A DNA stretch of 57,629 nucleotides from an uncultured Clostridia bacterium (GCA_947631005.1 CANRJR010000013.1:1-57629), one strand, 5' to 3'. Positions 22,712 to 31,813 are shown, counted from the first letter of the stretch. Numbers and translations: made by a program. The notes: generated by a model from the letters alone, not told the origin.

Positions 22712-25192
22712 CTAATCGGCGTGGGAAAGTTCCATGATCCTTTGATAGAGCTCCTTTGCGTCCTCGTCCATGGGCGTAATTTGTTTGAGATAGCCGAGTG
22801 CCTTTTCGAGATAGGGAAGAGCTCTGACCCGATCGTCCAAAAAATGAATCGCAATATAGGCGATGCGGAAGCAATCGTCCGCGCAGTCGTACGCGGCGTC
22901 CGCCCACTCCAACTGTCCATTGTCCGCCATGTCCAAAAATTCGCAATACTGCGCGATCGCCTCCTCGTAACGATGGACGGAGACGAGCTCGATCGTAAGA
23001 TTCTTGACCGCCGTTTTCAAGAAGAGGTAACGCTTTTCCGCATCGAACGCCTGCTCCTGGCAGACGCTGATCACGTTGGTGAACATGGTGATCGCGTTGT
23101 CGCTCAAATTGCATTGGGAAAGCGCGTTCCCGAAGTTGAGGCAGTATTGGGAGAACCGCAAAGACTTCCCGAGAAGATTGTCGTCGCTCATTTTCGCGAC
23201 CGTATTCACCGCTTTGTTGAAATAGTGCAACGCCGCGCCGAGCAGATCGCTGTCGCCGTTTGCCGCCGTATAGTAGATGTTGCCCACCGTTTCATAGAGC
23301 AGGGAGAGCGAGTCGAGCACGATATCGCGGCTCGGGAGCGGCAACAGCATTTTCTCGGTTTCGGACGCAAGTTCGAGCGCGTCGTTGGGTTTCCCGATCT
23401 GAAACAGGAGCGATACGTAATTGACCGCGAACTGCGCGTAGGCGATCGTTTCGCCTTCGTCCGCGGCGTCCCGCGAAAACCGCACCTTTGCCTTTTCGCC
23501 CGCGCCGATCGCCTTTTGAATGTTGCCGCGCTTGCCGCCGATGCGCGCCGCCGTCCCCAAAATGAGGTAGTATAGGTCGTTCGGGAAGTCCGCGAGATCC
23601 ATTTGGAGGAGCTTTTCGATATAGTCGCAGGCGAGATCGGAATTCTGTTCTGCGCCCTGCGCGTCGCCCTGCATGTCAAGAGCGTTCGCCAAGCGAAAAT
23701 ACAGCCTTGCGTATTTTTCGAAATACTCCGCCTTGCGCATCGGACTGCTGCCGACCGTCTCCATCATTTGCCGTATCAACTTCTCCGCCTTCTTCGTATT
23801 ATGACCGACGATGTATTGGCACACCAATTCGTCCGCGATCGTCTCGTAAAGCGCGGGATCTGTCACCTTTTCGACCGTCAACGCCTTGACGGCGTTCTCG
23901 CCCCATCGGACGATGTCGTCCGCCGCGATCGAGTCGGGATCGTACCGCCGTATGCGGATCAACTTCGCCGCGGCGGGGGGATATCCCGCCTCCGCGCTTT
24001 CGGACAGTAGCCGAACGCCGAGCTCGCGGTTGACGTCGGTGAATATCCCCGCGTAATACGCCGTCCCGATGTAGTATTTGTGCTCTGGAGTGTCTTGAAC
24101 GGCGTCGAGCTTCTCTTTCAGACGTTCTTCGATGAACGCGGATAAGCCCGCTTTATCGTCTGCCGAAAAGATGGGATATTCGCCGCGATACATATTCGCG
24201 AGCGCGCCGCGGTCGGTCGGGCAAGCCTCCGCCGCGAATACCGTTTTCCCGTATTTGATCGCGGCGGGGTATTCGGTTCGGCACACATAATTGTCCTCGT
24301 TGACGAGATTGGGGGTCGCGAGCAGGGCAAACAGATCGCATGCCTGCAAGGCTTGGGAAATTTCTTCGTGATAGTCCTCGCCCACCGTCAGATAGTTGTC
24401 GTACCAAATGGCGACGTCGCGCAGAGAGGGGACGCTTTTCAACATGCCGATCAGCCGACGGGCGTAAGAGATATCCTTTTTGCGATAGCTCAAAAAGATG
24501 CTCGCGGCAAATTCTTTGCGGACGCGCTCCAATTCCGCGCCGCTGAACAGCGTGTCGTTGAGGTATTGTCCGAGCCGCTCTTCGAAGTCGGGGAGAGCCA
24601 TGTCCACCGCCTCGAAATTGCCCACTTCTTTGTTGAATGCGAGCACGTCCCCGCCCGCCAACACGGGCAGAATGGGAACGCCGTAGCAGATCGCCTCCCG
24701 CACCTCGCAGTCGACGGCGCGGTTGTCTCCCGCCAAAAAGTTTTCGGTGACGGGGAAGATCACCAAGCTCATCTCCGAAATGCGCTGTCCGAGGGCTTCC
24801 CGGTCGTACACCGCTTCGTCCTTATCTAAATAATAAATATCGCAGTTGATATGGTTCAATAATATGTCGGTCAGTTTGTCGAAGTACGCGGCGAAGTCGG
24901 ACGGGTGCGCCGAAAAATAGACCTTGGGGCGGCGGCATGAAGTTCTTCCGTCCCGCGATTTTACTTTGAGTTCAATCAAAAAACTGCCGAGATTTTCGAG
25001 CGTCAGATATCCGACCTCATCGTCGCCGCCGAGCAGATCTTCCAGCGAAACGACGCCCGCGAACATATCCTCGTCTATCGCGCCGCTCTCGCGCAGTTTC
25101 TTTTCCGCTTCCAACTCCTTTTCGAGATTGTCGCCCTCTTGGAGATAGTCCCAAACGTTCATGATCGGCTTTTTCTTGGTTCCCTTTTTCAT
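22712..25192 (-). CDS. Double TIR-like domain protein with helical repeats
   Basis: 826-aa cytosolic protein. Two TIR-like domains follow each other. The first (about residues 88-200) starts KVYFSAHPSD and has VDCEVREAICYG at the position of the TIR catalytic Glu. The second (about 228-345) starts ASIFLSYRKKD and has NYVCRTEYPAAIKYG at that position. A Sel1-like segment (about 395-430) and TPR-like helices to the C terminus follow. Bacterial TIR domains often cleave NAD+ or make cyclic-ADP-ribose signals in phage defence; others are scaffolds. No partner such as ThsA is adjacent. The start at 25192 is preceded only by a GGGGGC; 25162 is an alternative. Confidence 0.8.
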   Translation of the reverse strand: MKKGTKKKPIMNVWDYLQEGDNLEKELEAEKKLRESGAIDEDMFAGVVSLEDLLGGDDEVGYLTLENLGSFLIELKVKSRDGRTSCRRPKVYFSAHPSDFAAYFDKLTDILLNHINCDIYYLDKDEAVYDREALGQRISEMSLVIFPVTENFLAGDNRAVDCEVREAICYGVPILPVLAGGDVLAFNKEVGNFEAVDMALPDFEERLGQYLNDTLFSGAELERVRKEFAASIFLSYRKKDISYARRLIGMLKSVPSLRDVAIWYDNYLTVGEDYHEEISQALQACDLFALLATPNLVNEDNYVCRTEYPAAIKYGKTVFAAEACPTDRGALANMYRGEYPIFSADDKAGLSAFIEERLKEKLDAVQDTPEHKYYIGTAYYAGIFTDVNRELGVRLLSESAEAGYPPAAAKLIRIRRYDPDSIAADDIVRWGENAVKALTVEKVTDPALYETIADELVCQYIVGHNTKKAEKLIRQMMETVGSSPMRKAEYFEKYARLYFRLANALDMQGDAQGAEQNSDLACDYIEKLLQMDLADFPNDLYYLILGTAARIGGKRGNIQKAIGAGEKAKVRFSRDAADEGETIAYAQFAVNYVSLLFQIGKPNDALELASETEKMLLPLPSRDIVLDSLSLLYETVGNIYYTAANGDSDLLGAALHYFNKAVNTVAKMSDDNLLGKSLRFSQYCLNFGNALSQCNLSDNAITMFTNVISVCQEQAFDAEKRYLFLKTAVKNLTIELVSVHRYEEAIAQYCEFLDMADNGQLEWADAAYDCADDCFRIAYIAIHFLDDRVRALPYLEKALGYLKQITPMDEDAKELYQRIMELSHAD

Positions 25193-25259
25193 CTTGCCCC
25201 CTGTTCCATCGGCACAAATGTTACGCGCCTTGCCGCCGCAAACTTCCGATGATACTCGG

Positions 25260-25288
25260 ATTATATCATATTCCCCGCCCGCCGTCAA
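25260..25288 (-). promoter_or_regulatory. Sigma-A promoter for the TIR gene
   Basis: Minus strand TTGACG, 17-bp spacer, TATAAT; the predicted leader is about 60 nt. The TIR gene is thus separately transcribed from ppdK, whose terminator lies just upstream. Confidence 0.75.
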
Positions 25289-25345
25289 TCCCATGGCTTC
25301 AAATGGTTTTTCCCGCCTTTTAAGCCGTCCCGCGTCTTTTCGCAC

Positions 25346-25376
25346 AAAAAAAGGGCTTGATGTTGAAATCAAGCCC
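25346..25376 (-). terminator. Terminator after ppdK
   Basis: Minus strand GGGCTTGAT / ATCAAGCCC stem with a TTCAAC loop followed by seven T. Confidence 0.93.
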
Positions 25377-25413
25377 CAAAATACATGATTTTGTATTTTA
25401 ACGGTTTCAAACG

Positions 25414-28065
25414 TTATTTCGTCGTTCTCGGATTCTTGATGTTCGCCTGTGCGGCGGCGAGACGCGCGATCGGCACGCGGAACGGCGAGCAGGAAACATA
25501 GGTGAGCCCGATGTTGTGGCAGAACTCGATGGACGAAGGATCGCCGCCGTGTTCGCCGCAGATGCCCGTGTGCAGTTTCTTGTTGGCTTTCTTGCCGCTC
25601 TTGACCGCCATCTGCATGAGCTTGCCGACGCCCGTCTGGTCGAGACGTGCAAACGGATCGCTCTCGTAGATCTTGTTCGCGTAGTAGGCGGGGAGGAACT
25701 TGCCTGCGTCGTCGCGCGAGAAGCCGAACGTCATCTGGGTGAGGTCGTTCGTGCCGAAGCAGAAGAATTCCGCCTCCTTGGCGATCTCGTCCGCGGTGAG
25801 CGCGGCGCGGGGGATCTCGATCATCGTGCCGACTTCGTACTTGATCTTCTTGTGCGCCGCCTTGATGACTTCCTCCGCCGTCTTGACGACGACGTCTTTG
25901 ACGAACTTCAATTCCTTGACTTCGCCCGTGAGCGGGATCATGATCTCGGGCACGATCTTCCAATCCTTGTGGCGTCTCTGCACGGCGATCGCGGCTTTGA
26001 TGACAGCCTTCGTCTGCATGACGGCGATCTCGGGATAGGTGACGCAAAGACGGCAGCCGCGGTGACCCATCATCGGGTTGAACTCATGCAGATCGGAGAT
26101 GATCTGCTTGATCTGCGCAACCGTCTTGCCCTGCGCCTTTGCGAGAGCTTCGATGTCCGCTTCCTCGGTGGGAACGAACTCGTGGAGGGGCGGATCGAGG
26201 AAACGAATGGTGACGGGATAGCCGCCGAGTGCCTCGAACAGACCCTCGAAGTCGGCTTGCTGCATGGGCTCGATCTTGGCGAGCGCGGCAACTCTCTCTT
26301 CCACGGTGTCGGCGCAGATCATTTCGCGGAACGCGCCGATCCTTGCGGGATCGAAGAACATGTGCTCGGTACGGCAGAGCCCGATGCCCTGCGCGCCGAA
26401 CGCCGCCGCCTGCTTGGCGTCTTTGGGGGTATCCGCGTTGGTTCTCACGCCGAGAGCCTTATACTTATCGGAGAGTTCCATGATCCTGCCGAAGTAGCCC
26501 GAGTTGGGATCGGCGGGAACGGTGGGGATGAGGCAGTCGTAGATCGTACCCGTAGAGCCGTCGAGGGAGAGCACGTCGCCTTCCTTAAAGAGCTTGCCCG
26601 CGAGGGTGAACTGCTTGTTCTCTTCGTCCATCTTGATGTCGCCGCAACCCGAGACGCAGCACGTTCCCATGCCGCGCGCAACGACCGCCGCGTGCGAGGT
26701 CTGACCGCCGCGCACCGTGAGGATGCCCTGTGCGTACTTCATGCCTTCGATGTCCTCGGGGGAGGTTTCGAGGCGGACGAGGACGACTTTCTTGCCCTGC
26801 TTGCCCGCTTTCACGGCGTCCTCCGCGGTAAAGACGATGGTGCCCGCCGCCGCGCCGGGAGACGCCGCGATGCCCTTGCCGACCACGTTGTTCTTATCCG
26901 CCGCTTTGAGTGCCTGCGCGTCGAACTGCGGGTGAAGAAGCATGTCGAGGGACTTCGCGTCGATCTGCATGAGAGCTTCCTGCTCGGTGATCATGCCTTC
27001 GTCGATGAGGTCGCACGCGATCTTGATCGCCGCCGCCGCCGTACGCTTGCCGTTACGGGTTTGAAGCATATAGAGTTTCTCGTTCTCGACGGTGAACTCC
27101 ATATCCTGCATGTCGTGATAGTGATTTTCGAGGATGGTGCACACTTCCTGGAACTGCTCGTACACCTTGGGGAACACTTCCGCCATCTTCGCGATGGGCA
27201 TGGGAGTGCGGACGCCCGCAACGACATCCTCGCCCTGTGCGTTGGTGAGGAATTCGCCCATGAGCCCTTTCTCGCCCGTGGCGGGGTTACGGGTGAACGC
27301 AACGCCCGTGCCGCAGTTGTCGCCCATGTTGCCGAACGCCATCATCTGGACGTTGACGGCAGTGCCCCACGAATAGGGGATGTCGTGATCCATACGGTAG
27401 ACGTTCGCGCGGGGGTTGTCCCACGAACGGAACACCGCCTTGATCGCCTCGAAGAGCTGCTCCTTGGGATCGGAGGGGAAGTCCTTGCCGAGTTGGTTCT
27501 TGTATTCCTGTTTGAATTGGTTGGCGAGCGTTTTGAGATCGTCGGCGTTGAGTTCGACGTCCTGCTTCACGCCCTTCTTCTCTTTCATCTCGTCGATGAG
27601 CTTCTCAAAGTACTTTTTGCCGACCTCCATCACGACGTCCGAGAACATCTGGATGAAACGGCGGTAGCAGTCCCACGCCCAGCGGGGATTGCCCGACTTC
27701 TTGGAAATGACCTCCACAACTTCCTCGTTGAGACCGAGGTTGAGGATGGTGTCCATCATACCGGGCATGGACGCGCGCGCACCCGAACGCACCGATACGA
27801 GCAGGGGATTTTCCTTGTCGCCGAACTTCTTGCCCGTGATCTGCTCCATCTTGTCGATGTATTGCATGATCTCCGCCTGGATCTCGGGATTGATCTGTCT
27901 GCCGTCCTCGTAATACTGCGTGCACGCCTCCGTCGAGATGGTGAACCCCTGCGGCACGGGAAGCCCGATGTTGGTCATCTCCGCGAGATTCGCCCCTTTC
28001 CCTCCGAGAAGCTCGCGCATCTGCGCGTTGCCTTCCGTAAAGAGGTAACAGTACTTTTTAGCCAT
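25414..28065 (-). CDS. ppdK: Pyruvate, phosphate dikinase
   Basis: 883-aa enzyme interconverting pyruvate + ATP + phosphate and phosphoenolpyruvate + AMP + PPi, a common glycolytic/gluconeogenic step in anaerobes. The N-terminal ATP-grasp half contains GGKGANLAEM and SVRSGARASMPGMMDT. The swivelling central domain carries the phospho-His in GGQTSHAAVVARGMG. The C-terminal PEP-binding barrel has the FFGTNDLTQM-type segment and a GICGEHGG motif with the catalytic Cys. Length is normal. AGGAGG precedes the ATG. The pyrophosphate it makes could be used by the family I pyrophosphatase encoded at 353-883. Confidence 0.97.
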   Translation of the reverse strand: MAKKYCYLFTEGNAQMRELLGGKGANLAEMTNIGLPVPQGFTISTEACTQYYEDGRQINPEIQAEIMQYIDKMEQITGKKFGDKENPLLVSVRSGARASMPGMMDTILNLGLNEEVVEVISKKSGNPRWAWDCYRRFIQMFSDVVMEVGKKYFEKLIDEMKEKKGVKQDVELNADDLKTLANQFKQEYKNQLGKDFPSDPKEQLFEAIKAVFRSWDNPRANVYRMDHDIPYSWGTAVNVQMMAFGNMGDNCGTGVAFTRNPATGEKGLMGEFLTNAQGEDVVAGVRTPMPIAKMAEVFPKVYEQFQEVCTILENHYHDMQDMEFTVENEKLYMLQTRNGKRTAAAAIKIACDLIDEGMITEQEALMQIDAKSLDMLLHPQFDAQALKAADKNNVVGKGIAASPGAAAGTIVFTAEDAVKAGKQGKKVVLVRLETSPEDIEGMKYAQGILTVRGGQTSHAAVVARGMGTCCVSGCGDIKMDEENKQFTLAGKLFKEGDVLSLDGSTGTIYDCLIPTVPADPNSGYFGRIMELSDKYKALGVRTNADTPKDAKQAAAFGAQGIGLCRTEHMFFDPARIGAFREMICADTVEERVAALAKIEPMQQADFEGLFEALGGYPVTIRFLDPPLHEFVPTEEADIEALAKAQGKTVAQIKQIISDLHEFNPMMGHRGCRLCVTYPEIAVMQTKAVIKAAIAVQRRHKDWKIVPEIMIPLTGEVKELKFVKDVVVKTAEEVIKAAHKKIKYEVGTMIEIPRAALTADEIAKEAEFFCFGTNDLTQMTFGFSRDDAGKFLPAYYANKIYESDPFARLDQTGVGKLMQMAVKSGKKANKKLHTGICGEHGGDPSSIEFCHNIGLTYVSCSPFRVPIARLAAAQANIKNPRTTK

Positions 28066-28096
28066 TCTTGATTCCTCCTAATATAATTTCCGTTTT

Positions 28097-28135
28097 TGCC
28101 AAATGTATTTTACACTATTTTTTGGCAGATATCAA
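28097..28135 (-). promoter_or_regulatory. ppdK promoter overlapped by an inverted repeat
   Basis: Minus strand TTGATA (28135-28130), 17-bp spacer, TAAAAT (28112-28107). Arms TGCCAAA (28097-28103) and TTTGGCA (28121-28127) form an inverted repeat with 17 nt between them, one arm in the spacer and the other just after the -10. This is the layout of a repressor operator; the regulator is not identified. Confidence 0.6.
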
Positions 28136-28260
28136 GCCTTTCGCGGAAGAAAAATCAAAAAAACCCAACTTTTCCGCGCTCTTTCCGAAAAGTCGGGCGG
28201 CGTCTCCCCCGCAACGCCGCCCTCTCGCCGCCCTTTTCGCGATACGGCAGGGGGACGGGC

Positions 28261-28301
28261 GGGAGACATGAGGGAGACATGAGGGAGACATGAGGGAGAC
28301 A
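28261..28301. repeat. 11-bp tandem repeat
   Basis: Three full copies and one partial copy of GGGAGACATGA in the 28.07-28.58 kb gap between divergent ppdK and the SecB-like gene. The rest of this gap is G+C-rich up to about 28440, then A+T-rich up to the promoter at 28525. No gene is seen there. Confidence 0.85.
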
Positions 28302-28524
28302 AGCGGGCGGGAAAACCGCTCCCCGCCCGTCTTTGAAAATCGCCCAGAACGCCGCCCGAAAACGCCCCGCCCCGCTTTTCGCGATTTATAAATATGGAAA
28401 CGCGGGCGCATGCGGTCAAAAGCGGGCGAAGCGGCAGAAAGAGAGATCGGGATTTCTCCGCTATAAGATCGGCGTTTTTTTCATTTTTTGTTTGTGAATT
28501 TTTCAACTGTTTTGCGGGGAGGCG

Positions 28525-28553
28525 TTGACATTTGCGCCCGCATGTGATACAAT
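28525..28553 (+). promoter_or_regulatory. Sigma-A promoter for the SecB-like gene
   Basis: TTGACA, 17-bp spacer, TACAAT, followed by AAAGAGG and the ATG at 28585. Confidence 0.75.
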
Positions 28554-28584
28554 GGAACAAGAAAAGAACAAAAAGAGGTATTGC

Positions 28585-29034
28585 ATGATCGAATATTCCA
28601 TGAAAGCACTCTCTGCGGACGAGCTGTCCTTTAAGGTGAATCCCATTCAGGCGACCCACGATATGCGGTTCGAGATCAAACCCGTCTTCTCCCGCCGCAT
28701 CCAAGAGCCTGCCGACAATCCGAAGATTCGCATCGTCGTGCTCGAATGCAAGGTGGAAACGACGGCGGAATCGCCCAAGCCTTTCAACCTTACGGCGCGC
28801 TTCGTCGGCGTGTTCGAGGTCGCCAACGTCGACACGGACGAGGACCGCAGGACGTTCGCCCTCAACGCGACAGAGACCATCTTCCCCTATCTCCGCGCCG
28901 CGGTGACCAACCTCACAGCCGACGCACTCGTCAATCCCTTTACGCTTCCCGTCATATCGGGAGCGACCCTCTTCCCCGAGGACCGCGGCTCGGGACAGTA
29001 CACCGTCCGATTCGACCCGAAAAGCGTAAACTGA
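28585..29034 (+). CDS. SecB-like chaperone
   Basis: 149-aa cytosolic protein resembling SecB-family export or toxin-antitoxin chaperones. The C-terminal half has ATETIFPYLRAAVTNLTADA followed by FTLPVISG, which matches the SecB pattern F-P-[YF]-x-R-x-x-[IV]-[AS]-x-x-[TV] and P-[VI]. SecB is classic in proteobacteria but SecB-like proteins also occur in Bacillota, often of unknown clients. I start at the ATG 28585 after AAAGAGG; the longer frame begins before the predicted transcript start. Followed at once by a terminator. No toxin-like gene is adjacent. Confidence 0.7.
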   Translation: MIEYSMKALSADELSFKVNPIQATHDMRFEIKPVFSRRIQEPADNPKIRIVVLECKVETTAESPKPFNLTARFVGVFEVANVDTDEDRRTFALNATETIFPYLRAAVTNLTADALVNPFTLPVISGATLFPEDRGSGQYTVRFDPKSVN

Positions 29035-29040
29035 TCGGCG

Positions 29041-29062
29041 GCTCCCCGTAGGGGAGCTTTTT
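29041..29062 (+). terminator. Terminator after the SecB-like gene
   Basis: GCTCCCC-GTA-GGGGAGC-TTTTT. It lies only 15 nt before the ATG of the permease gene, whose transcription therefore needs read-through or a promoter not recognised here. Confidence 0.9.
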
Positions 29063-29076
29063 CAACGAGGAAAATT

Positions 29077-30720
29077 ATGAAAAACAAAAAGAGAACCATG
29101 TCCGAACAAGAAAACAAACCCACCGTGTCCGAGCCCGAGGCGAGCTCGGCGGACACCATGTCCGAAAATGCAACCATGCCGCGGGATACCATGTCCGAAA
29201 ATGAGGTCGTGCCGCAGGATACCATGTCCGAGGGCGAAGGCATATTGCAGGACGCCGCGGGCGCGTCTTGCGCCGTCCGCAAGCGGGGCAAGCTCATGGG
29301 GGCGATCGACGCCTTCTTCGGGATCACCGCGCGCGGGTCGGATTTCCGCCGCGAGATCATCGCGGGGATCACGACCTTTATGGCGATGGTCTACGCGCTG
29401 TTGGTCGTCCCGGGGATGTTCCCCGAGGAGACGGTCTCGTTCGGCGCGGTGTATGTTGCTACGGCACTCGGCGCGATCGTCGGCACGATGATCATGGCGT
29501 TTCTCGCCAAAATGCCGCTCGCGCAGGCTTCGGGGCTCGGCGCGACGGCGTACGTCGCGGGGACGCTGCTCGGCGGCGGGCTGGGGCTCACCTATGCCAA
29601 CTCGATGATCTTCGTCCTCTTCGACGGCGCGGTGTTCGTTTTGCTCACCGTGACGGGTCTGCGCAAGATGATCTTCACCGCGATCCCCGCCGAGGTGCGC
29701 ATCGTCATCCCCGTCGGCATCGGGCTCTTCATCGCGTTCATCGGCTTCAACAACGCGGGGATCGTCACCCTGCACGAGGGGAGCATCGGCTTTGCGTCGT
29801 TTAACGTGTTGAGCGGCTCGCTTCGCTACTGCGACGCCATCGGGGCGTTCGTCGCCTTGCTCGGCGTGGTCGCGATCGGCGTCCTCTCCAAAAAGGACGT
29901 GAAAGGGTCGATCCTCTGGGGGATGCTCGGCGCGGCGGTGCTTTACTACGCGCTCCTCGGGCTGGGGTGCGCGTGGAACGCAGAGGGGTGCAGGGAGGCG
30001 TTCTCCTCCATCGGCGCGAACTTCGAAGATCCGTTCTCCGCCTTCGCCGCATGGGGGAAAGAATCGGTCGGACAGGTGTTCGCGCACGGCTTTGTGTTTT
30101 CTGGCTATCTCGCCGAGCACAGCGCGGGCGAACTCGCCCTGCTCATCGTGACGTCGGGGCTCTCCCTCTGCATGGTCGACATGTTCGATACGCTCGGCAC
30201 GCTGTACGGCGCATGCGCGCGCGGCGGACTTTTGGACGAACAGGGCAACCCGCTCCGTCTCGACAAATGTATGCTCTCCAACGCGGTCGCCACCTGCGCG
30301 GGCGCGGCGTTCGGCGCGACGACGGTCGCCACCTATGTGGAATCGGCGTCGGGCGTGGCGGCGGGCGGCAAGACGGGCTTTGCCTCCGTCATAACGGCGA
30401 TTTGCTTCACGGTCGCCATGTTCCTCTCGCCCATCGCCAAACTCATCCCGTCCTGCGCGACGGCGGCGGCTCTCATTTGGGTGGGCGTCCTCATGATGAC
30501 CTCGGTCAAAGACGTCGATTGGAGCGACCCCGCCGCGGCGTTGCCCGCCTTCCTCACCGTTACGGTGATGGCGTTCGGATACTCCATTTCGTACGGCATC
30601 GGCATCGGGATCATCTCCTGCGTTCTTGTCAAGGTTTGCACGGGCAAGGTGAAAGAGATCTCCCCCGTCACTTGGATCATCGCCGCCCTCTTCCTCCTCA
30701 TGTTCCTCTTCACGAATTGA
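29077..30720 (+). CDS. AzgA/PbuG-type purine permease (NCS2-like) with N-terminal extension
   Basis: 547-aa membrane transporter, about 12-14 helices, probably importing adenine, guanine or hypoxanthine by proton symport. GAIDAFFGITARGSDFRRE begins the conserved part near residue 69. MVDMFDTLGTLYGACARGG and GATTVATYVESASGVAAGG are typical AzgA-family motifs. Before it lies an unusual 65-residue acidic, polar extension containing three DTMSE[NG]-type units; normal members start near residue 65 of this protein. The GAGG site precedes the ATG 29077. The family is clear; the exact purine is not. Confidence 0.92.
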   Translation: MKNKKRTMSEQENKPTVSEPEASSADTMSENATMPRDTMSENEVVPQDTMSEGEGILQDAAGASCAVRKRGKLMGAIDAFFGITARGSDFRREIIAGITTFMAMVYALLVVPGMFPEETVSFGAVYVATALGAIVGTMIMAFLAKMPLAQASGLGATAYVAGTLLGGGLGLTYANSMIFVLFDGAVFVLLTVTGLRKMIFTAIPAEVRIVIPVGIGLFIAFIGFNNAGIVTLHEGSIGFASFNVLSGSLRYCDAIGAFVALLGVVAIGVLSKKDVKGSILWGMLGAAVLYYALLGLGCAWNAEGCREAFSSIGANFEDPFSAFAAWGKESVGQVFAHGFVFSGYLAEHSAGELALLIVTSGLSLCMVDMFDTLGTLYGACARGGLLDEQGNPLRLDKCMLSNAVATCAGAAFGATTVATYVESASGVAAGGKTGFASVITAICFTVAMFLSPIAKLIPSCATAAALIWVGVLMMTSVKDVDWSDPAAALPAFLTVTVMAFGYSISYGIGIGIISCVLVKVCTGKVKEISPVTWIIAALFLLMFLFTN

Positions 30721-30838
30721 GGGGAAAACACCGCGAAACGGAATAGAGAACAGCGCAAAACAGGAAGAGAACAGCGAAAACGGAGGAACGTCCTCGGTTG
30801 TGATTCATGCTTTGTAATATAATAAGGGAACAAGACAC

Positions 30839-31813
30839 GCGCCCCTGCACCCACTTGGTGCAGGGGCGCGGCTACTTCGCAAGCGTTGCCCGTTTCGGTC
30901 TAAATGACAATAGAGAATCGCGAACGTTCCAATTCTGTCATTTCGACCAAGCCGCGGCTTTCAATGTGTCATTTCGAGCGGAGACGTAGCCGTAGTCGAG
31001 AAATCTCCCACATTATATTCCAAGCATCATCAACGACCAAGGGGATGTTTTGACACGAGCCCCTGCACCTACTCGGTGCAGGGGCTCGGCTCAACATGAC
31101 ATTATTATAACGCCCTTATGTTTCCCAATAATGGCGTTAGGCAGAATTCACTTCTGCCGCCCCGCCCGCGGCTTCTATTTGTAGACCAAGGGCGGCACGA
31201 GCCCGTAGGGCGAAGTCCCAAACCGTCGCTTCCAATTTGTCATTTCGACCAAACGAACGTAGTGAGTGCGTGGAGAAATCTCCCTTATTCTTATTATAAG
31301 CCGAATCAACGACCAAGGGGATTTCTCGATTCCGTTCGCTTACGCTCACTTCACTCGAAATGACAACGTAGTATAGGCAACATAAGACTGCGGGAGATTC
31401 TTCGCTTCGCTCTGAATGACAAATCGGGAACGCCCTTTGAGCTTCCCAATAATGGCGCGAGGAAAATCACACTTTTCCGCTGCGCGACACAATTTGCCGC
31501 ACACCTGCGGCTTATTGTCAGCGATACCGATTTTGAGGGCGGGTTTTCATTTAAGTGATAGTCGGTTTCCCTCACGAAATTTTATTTTCGCCACGCGCGG
31601 CGCGGAAGCGCAACGCGCACGGCACAGAAAAGAAAATTTGTGAACATTCGAAATAACGGCGTTAGGCGGAATTGACTTCCGCCGTGCGCGACACAATTTG
31701 CCGCACGCTTGCGGCTTATTGTCAGAGATACCGATTTTGAGGACGGGCTAACATTTAAGGGGGAGTGGGTTTCTATCATTGATTTTGTTTTGCGTGCAAA
31801 ACAAAATCAGTGA
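30839..31813. repeat. Intergenic repeat block 3
   Basis: About 1 kb without a supported gene. Module B hairpins at 30839-30869 (GCGCCCCTGCACC arm) and 31057-31087 (GAGCCCCTGCACC arm). Module A copies at about 30966-31055 (diverged) and 31238-31365. Module C near 31165-31205. Module D hairpins at 31572-31643 and 31776-31813; the last contains the stop codon of the hydrolase gene. GCCGCACACCTGCGGC-type units occur in front of each D copy. Order and orientation mirror blocks 1, 2 and 4. Confidence 0.8.

Noticed and set aside
25516..28071. 851-codon open frame on the plus strand opposite ppdK, and a 501-codon frame opposite lysS
   Set aside because: Antisense shadows caused by G+C-rich codon use; the minus-strand ppdK and plus-strand lysS are unmistakable.
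29041..29062. Treating the SecB-like gene and permease as separate units without doubt
   Set aside because: The terminator is clear but no promoter is visible in the 15-nt gap, so partial read-through cannot be excluded; I made no firm operon call.
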